Assembly: GCF_036178145.1 (NCBI RefSeq)
Contig: NZ_CP108067.1
Coordinates: 2,418,001 to 2,482,000, forward strand
DNA length: 64,000 bases
Direction of reading: 5' to 3'
Source of the DNA: Streptomyces sp. NBC_00273
Lineage (GTDB): Bacteria; Actinomycetota; Actinomycetes; Streptomycetales; Streptomycetaceae
Below, piece by piece: positions 60,314 to 64,000 of this stretch. Every line of letters begins with the position of its first letter. Positions within the stretch are counted from its first letter, which is position 1. Both the position numbers and the translations under genes were made by a program. The notes under the pieces are model-generated. The model saw nothing but the letters and a program-made list of their open reading frames with translations, was not told where the DNA came from and ran no database searches.

Positions 60314-61012
60314 GTGATCATGGACGAGGCGAGGATGGGCCTGCTCCGCAGGGCCGCGGTGAACAACGCCGCCTGGTGCGACGCGGTGTGTCGGGCGCAC
60401 GGGCTGGCGCCGCGGTACGACGGCGAGCAGCTGTGGTCCAGTGCGCGGCGGACTCCGCCGTTGTATCCGGATGCCGTGACGCTGGAACCGGGTGTACCGG
60501 CGCGGAACGTGGTCCGGGGCGTCGACATCGCCTCCCACGGCTGCTCCGTGAAGGACAGCTTCGCCGACCTGGACCTGGTCGGGGCGGGCTTCGAGGTGCT
60601 GTTCGAGGCGCAGTGGATCCATCGGCCCGCCGGGGCGCCGCTCCCCGAAGCGGAGGCGGAGGCGGCCGGGCTGGAGTGGTCCGAGGTCTCTGGCGCCGAG
60701 GAGCTGGCGGCCTGGGAGGCCGCCGGGGGCGGCGGGCCGTTCCGGCCGGGCCTGCTCGGCGAGGGGATCGTCTTCCTGGCCGGGCGCGCCGACGGCCGGA
60801 TCGTCGCCGGGGCCGTGGCCAGCACCGGCGGGGGTGTGGTCGGCGTGTCCAACCTGTTCGGGGCCGCCTGGGCGGGTGTCCTCGGCGCGGTCTCCGACCG
60901 GTGGCCGGAGCTGGACGTGGTCGGCTACGAGCACGGGGAGGACCTGGAGGCGGCGGTCCGGGCCGGCTTCGCCGCCATCGGTCCGCTGCGGGTCTGGCTT
61001 TTTGCCCAATGA
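60314..61012 (+). CDS. GNAT-like hypothetical protein
   Basis: A 232-residue protein. The C-terminal half has GIVFLAGRADGRIVAGAVAST and GVSNLFG followed by a helix and VVGYEHGEDLEAA, the order of a GNAT acyltransferase core. A clear acetyl-CoA Q/RxxGxG/A loop is missing. The N-terminal half (NNAAWCDAVCRAHGLAPRYDG) is shared with Streptomyces hypotheticals. GTG 60314 has a CAGCAT -10-like box 7 bases before it and is probably leaderless. It is followed 24 bases later by a small membrane gene. Confidence 0.6.
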   Translation: MIMDEARMGLLRRAAVNNAAWCDAVCRAHGLAPRYDGEQLWSSARRTPPLYPDAVTLEPGVPARNVVRGVDIASHGCSVKDSFADLDLVGAGFEVLFEAQWIHRPAGAPLPEAEAEAAGLEWSEVSGAEELAAWEAAGGGGPFRPGLLGEGIVFLAGRADGRIVAGAVASTGGGVVGVSNLFGAAWAGVLGAVSDRWPELDVVGYEHGEDLEAAVRAGFAAIGPLRVWLFAQ

Positions 61013-61036
61013 TCAACTTCTAGTGAGACTGGCGAC

Positions 61037-61561
61037 GTGACATCGAATCAAGCAGGCCGACTCATCGGCGCGATATTCGGGCTCGTCTTCGTCCTGGCCA
61101 ATGCCGGCGCCCTGCCCACGGCCGCCGCCGTGCCGGTGTGCGTCCTCGCGATCGCCTCGTTCGTCTGGCTGTTCGTCGCGCTGCGCAGGGTACGGACGCC
61201 TCCCGCCGGCGGCGAGGGCGGGGCCGCGCCGAGGCGGTTCGGGCGGCGCTTCCTCCTCGTGGTGGCCGCCGAAGTCGCCGTCGCGCTGGCCGGTTTCCTC
61301 GTCATCAACCTCGTGTTCCACGCCCCGCAGGCCGCGGTGCCCTGGCTCAGCCTGGTCGTCGGCCTGCACTTCTTCGGTCTCGCCGCCGTCTGGCGCATGC
61401 CGTCGCTCCGGCCGCTGGCAGCCGCGATGGCCGCCTGCGGCGCCGCCGGTCTGGTCCTGGTCGCCTGCGGGGCCTCCCTCGCCGTCATCGCGGCCGTCGC
61501 GGGCATCGCCCCCGGCGCCCTGCTGCTCGGCTCCGTCGCCCGGAGCCTGCGCACCCGCTAG
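61037..61561 (+). CDS. Small five-helix integral membrane protein
   Basis: A 174-residue protein with five hydrophobic segments separated by short loops and an Arg/Gly-rich loop at about residues 50-70. It has no motif I recognise. GTG 61037 has GAGACT 6 bases before it and no ribosome-binding site, so it may be leaderless. The stop overlaps the convergent S9 peptidase stop by four bases. It may be co-transcribed with the GNAT-like gene. Confidence 0.65.
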   Translation: MTSNQAGRLIGAIFGLVFVLANAGALPTAAAVPVCVLAIASFVWLFVALRRVRTPPAGGEGGAAPRRFGRRFLLVVAAEVAVALAGFLVINLVFHAPQAAVPWLSLVVGLHFFGLAAVWRMPSLRPLAAAMAACGAAGLVLVACGASLAVIAAVAGIAPGALLLGSVARSLRTR

Positions 61562-63576
61562 CCGTCCAGTTCCAGCCGCGGCACGTCGGTGCGTTCGATC
61601 CCGAAGACCTGCGCGTACAGGGAGAGTTCTGCCTCCAGCGCGCGGATCATGGTGTCGGCCCGCCGGAAGCCGTGACCCTCGCCCTCGAAGGTCACGTACG
61701 CGTGCGGCACCGGCCGGTCCCGCAGGGCGTCGAGCAGCCGCTCCGCCTGGGCCGGCGGGCAGACCGGGTCCTCCAGCCCCTGGAGGAGCACGAACGGCGC
61801 CGTGATCCCGTCGGCGCGGGCCACCGGGGAACGCTCGCGGTTGAGTACGGCCAGGGTCTGCGGCGGCCCGGCCAGGCTGTCGATGTAGCGCGATTCCAAG
61901 TCGTGGGTCTCCTCGGCGAAGCCCACCAGGTCCAGCACCGGGTAGATGATCGCCGCGCACGCGTACAGGTCGGTGGCGGCCAGCGAGGCCGCCGCGGTCC
62001 AGCCGCCCGCGCTGCCGCCGCGGATGGCGAGCCGGGCGGGGTCGGCGGTGCCCTCGGCGGCCAGCGCGCGGGCGACCGACGCGCAGTCCTCCACGTCCAC
62101 CACGCCCCATTGCTCGCGCAGCCGCTCCCGGTAGGCGCGGCCGTATCCGGTGGAACCCCCGTAGTTCACCTCGACCACGCCGATGCCGCGCGAGGTGAAG
62201 TAGGCGATGTGCAGGTCGAGTACGGGCGGCACGTGGTCGGTGGGTCCGCCGTGCGCCCAGACCACGTACGGGGGCAGTTCGTCGGCGGCGGCCCGGACGG
62301 CCGGGTGGTGCGGCGGGTAGACGTGCGCGTGGATCTGGCGGTTGTCGGGGCCGAGGAAGGTGCGGCTCTGCGGCTCCGGGTAGTAGGCCGGGTCCACCGG
62401 GTCCGGGCGTTGCCCGCCGACCGCCCGGGCGTGCCCGGTCGCGGTGTCCAGCTCGACCACCTCGTACGCGCTGCGCGGGCTGGCGGCGACGCCGTAGACG
62501 CGGGTGCCGTGCACGGCGAGGGTCGGCTGCCAGGCGGTCCACGGCCCGGCGGCGTCCACCAGGTCGCCGCTCTCCGGGTCGAGGATGCCGAGCACCGAGG
62601 AGCCCTGCCCGTGCAGGACGGCGACGAGCCCGGGCGGCGAGCCCGCCGGGTGCGGGGTGTCCCCGGGGAGCGGGGCGAGCCAGCGCAGCCCCGGCTTCCA
62701 CAGCGGGCCGCCGAACTCCTCCTCCCGCGGGCAGAGGTTGATCGCCCAGCCGGTCCGCGGGTCCACCCCGTACGGGTTCCACCAGCCGCCGCGGTCGCTG
62801 ACCGCGAGGAGGGTCCCTTCGGCCGTCCACTCGACCTGGGCGACGGCCTCGTCGGGGCCGCCGAGTACGGTCCGTGCGTCGGCGAGCTCCCCGTCCCCGG
62901 TGACCTCGGCCACCCTGAGCTCGGTACCGTCCCACGGCATCGAGGGGTGGTCCCACACCAGCCAGGCGGCCCGCCGGCCGTCCGGGGAGAGCCGGGGCCC
63001 GGTGGTGAACCGGTACCGGTCGTGCGTCAGCTCCCGCACCGCGCCGCGGTTCCCGGCCGCCGAGCCGTCCAGCGGTACGGCGGCCAGCACCCGGCGCACA
63101 TCGGTCGGCGCGGGCCCGGTGAACTCCTCCAGCACGCACCAGACCTCGTCGCCGCGCAGCACCGGGTCGGCCCAGCGCAGGCCGCCGCCGGTCCGGGAGA
63201 CCGGGGTCAGGGGCCGCGGCTCGGGGCCACCGGGGGCGTCGGGCTCGTACGCGTACAGCCGCTGGTCGGCGAAGTGGACGAAGACCAGCAGGGGGCCGCC
63301 GGCGGGCCGTTCGACCCCGGCCCAGGGCAGGCCGCCGTACTCGGTGACGCGGCTGCGCACGTTCCACGGGGCGGGGAGTTCGGTGATCTCGGGCCCGCCG
63401 TCGGCGAGGCGGCGGCGCACCAGGGTACGGCGGCCGGCCTCCTCGGGCCGGGGTTCGGTCCACCACACCTCGGGGCCGACCGTGCCGAGGTACTCGGGCC
63501 GCCCGTCGAGACAGGCGGCGAGGCCCGCGTCGATGGGTGAGGGCCAGCTGCCGTAGGGCCGGGTCGTCGCCGCCAT
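61558..63576 (-). CDS. S9-family prolyl oligopeptidase-type peptidase
   Basis: A 672-residue serine peptidase. An N-terminal beta-propeller (residues about 30-400) gates an alpha/beta-hydrolase domain. The triad is Ser522 in GGSAGG, Asp603 in LEDPVCPP and His635 in EGHGFR, all intact. It has no signal peptide, so it is cytosolic and degrades small peptides such as dipeptidyl or acylaminoacyl substrates. The start is ATG 63576, or GTG one codon earlier. It lies 13 bases downstream of the M20 peptidase gene on the same strand, forming a likely two-gene peptidase operon. Confidence 0.92.
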   Translation of the reverse strand: MAATTRPYGSWPSPIDAGLAACLDGRPEYLGTVGPEVWWTEPRPEEAGRRTLVRRRLADGGPEITELPAPWNVRSRVTEYGGLPWAGVERPAGGPLLVFVHFADQRLYAYEPDAPGGPEPRPLTPVSRTGGGLRWADPVLRGDEVWCVLEEFTGPAPTDVRRVLAAVPLDGSAAGNRGAVRELTHDRYRFTTGPRLSPDGRRAAWLVWDHPSMPWDGTELRVAEVTGDGELADARTVLGGPDEAVAQVEWTAEGTLLAVSDRGGWWNPYGVDPRTGWAINLCPREEEFGGPLWKPGLRWLAPLPGDTPHPAGSPPGLVAVLHGQGSSVLGILDPESGDLVDAAGPWTAWQPTLAVHGTRVYGVAASPRSAYEVVELDTATGHARAVGGQRPDPVDPAYYPEPQSRTFLGPDNRQIHAHVYPPHHPAVRAAADELPPYVVWAHGGPTDHVPPVLDLHIAYFTSRGIGVVEVNYGGSTGYGRAYRERLREQWGVVDVEDCASVARALAAEGTADPARLAIRGGSAGGWTAAASLAATDLYACAAIIYPVLDLVGFAEETHDLESRYIDSLAGPPQTLAVLNRERSPVARADGITAPFVLLQGLEDPVCPPAQAERLLDALRDRPVPHAYVTFEGEGHGFRRADTMIRALEAELSLYAQVFGIERTDVPRLELDG

Positions 63577-63589
63577 CACCGGGCCCCGT

Positions 63590-64000
63590 TCACAGGGTCC
63601 GCAGCGCGTGGTCGAGGACGCGGACGCCGAAGTGCAGGGCGTCTACGGGCACCCGCTCGTCCACGCCGTGGAAGAGGGCCCAGTAGTCGAAGTCGGGCGG
63701 CAGCTTCAGCGGGGAGAAGCCGTAGCCGGTGATGCCGAGGCGGGAGAACTGCTTGGCGTCGGTGCCTCCCGCCATGCAGAACGGGATCACGTGGCCGGCC
63801 GGGTCGAACCGTTCGACCGACTCGCGCAGGATCCCGTACGTCCGGCCGTCCACGGGGGCTTGGAGGGCGACCTCCCGGTGGTGGAACTCCCAGCGCACGT
63901 CGGGGCCGGTGAGGGCGTCGAGGGTGGCGGTGAACTCGGCCTCGCCGCCGGGCACGGTCCGGCCGTCGACATAGCCGGTGGCGTGCTCGGGGATCACGTT
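63590..64000 (-). CDS. M20-family metallopeptidase, C-terminal part (runs off window)
   Basis: The last 136 residues of a protein that enters from the window edge. It carries the M20 dimerisation-domain end (VIPEHATGYVDGRTVPGGE, typically nPxxAxAxxDxRxxPG) and the C-terminal catalytic part with GGTDAKQFSRLGITGYGF and the HGVDERVPVDAL metal-ligand His. These are diagnostic of aminoacylase/peptidase M20 dizinc enzymes. The zinc-binding N-terminal half is outside the window. It is the upstream gene of the S9 peptidase pair. Confidence 0.9.
   Translation of the reverse strand, partial: NVIPEHATGYVDGRTVPGGEAEFTATLDALTGPDVRWEFHHREVALQAPVDGRTYGILRESVERFDPAGHVIPFCMAGGTDAKQFSRLGITGYGFSPLKLPPDFDYWALFHGVDERVPVDALHFGVRVLDHALRTL

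Overview
The window is high-GC actinobacterial DNA, almost certainly from the chromosome core of a Streptomyces. The evidence is strong G/C bias at codon third positions, frequent GTG starts with 4-bp ATGA/GTGA overlaps, many leaderless start codons, palindromic CGGGGCTCCGCCCCG-type repeats, a HrdB-type principal sigma factor with a Lys/Ala-rich spacer, and ScoMcrA-like, LppU-like and DUF2201 proteins.

Layout. 1-7.6 kb: a truncated Ser/Thr kinase, a GT87-type membrane glycosyltransferase and metG on the minus strand; a very small membrane ORF with its own terminator; a sigma-like/IclR-like pair; tRNA-Leu(GAG). 7.8-15.9 kb: LtrA, a FabH paralogue, FdhD, a thioredoxin-fold ferredoxin, an SBF-family transporter, a LysR regulator and a long-chain acyl-CoA ligase. 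16-20.8 kb: a branched-chain-amino-acid-type ABC importer in which both permeases and one ATPase are fused in one polypeptide; its promoter overlaps a pair of TGACG-N3-CGTCA sites. 20.9-26.1 kb: aldo/keto reductase, methyltransferase, pterin dehydratase, a Tat-exported FAD oxidoreductase, an XRE/MmyB-type regulator and a small membrane protein.

26.2-33 kb is an accessory island, in part of lower GC: the C-terminal stump of a tyrosine integrase, a DUF3307-like stump, a PIN toxin with an excisionase-type HTH antitoxin, a tRNA 3'-half remnant, orphan ORFs, a 14-residue micro-ORF with its own hairpin, and a predicted modification-dependent restriction enzyme (EVE, ScoMcrA-like SRA, PD-(D/E)XK). 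It reads as a decayed integrative element next to defence genes. At 33.2-36.4 kb a three-gene operon couples a duplicated regulator, an ImmA/IrrE-type metallopeptidase and an FAD monooxygenase.

36.5-64 kb returns to core-like content: folD, a methyltransferase, a HrdB-type sigma factor, a MoxR ATPase with a DUF2201/VWA metallopeptidase-like partner, SRPBCC, an APC permease, a holin-phosphodiesterase fusion, MBL and DedA proteins, an NHL beta-propeller, a MarR-like protein behind a MerR/SoxR-style promoter, an aminotransferase fold lacking its lysine with an NAPE-PLD-like MBL hydrolase, a mycothiol-type enzyme, methyltransferase, LppU-like protein, DUF5107/TPR protein, an arginase-family protein with altered metal ligands, three hypotheticals, an S9 peptidase and a partial M20 peptidase.

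All functions are inferred from motifs recognised by eye. No database search, folding or gene-calling program was run. Start sites were chosen by ribosome-binding-site spacing, neighbour overlap or a leaderless -10 pattern.
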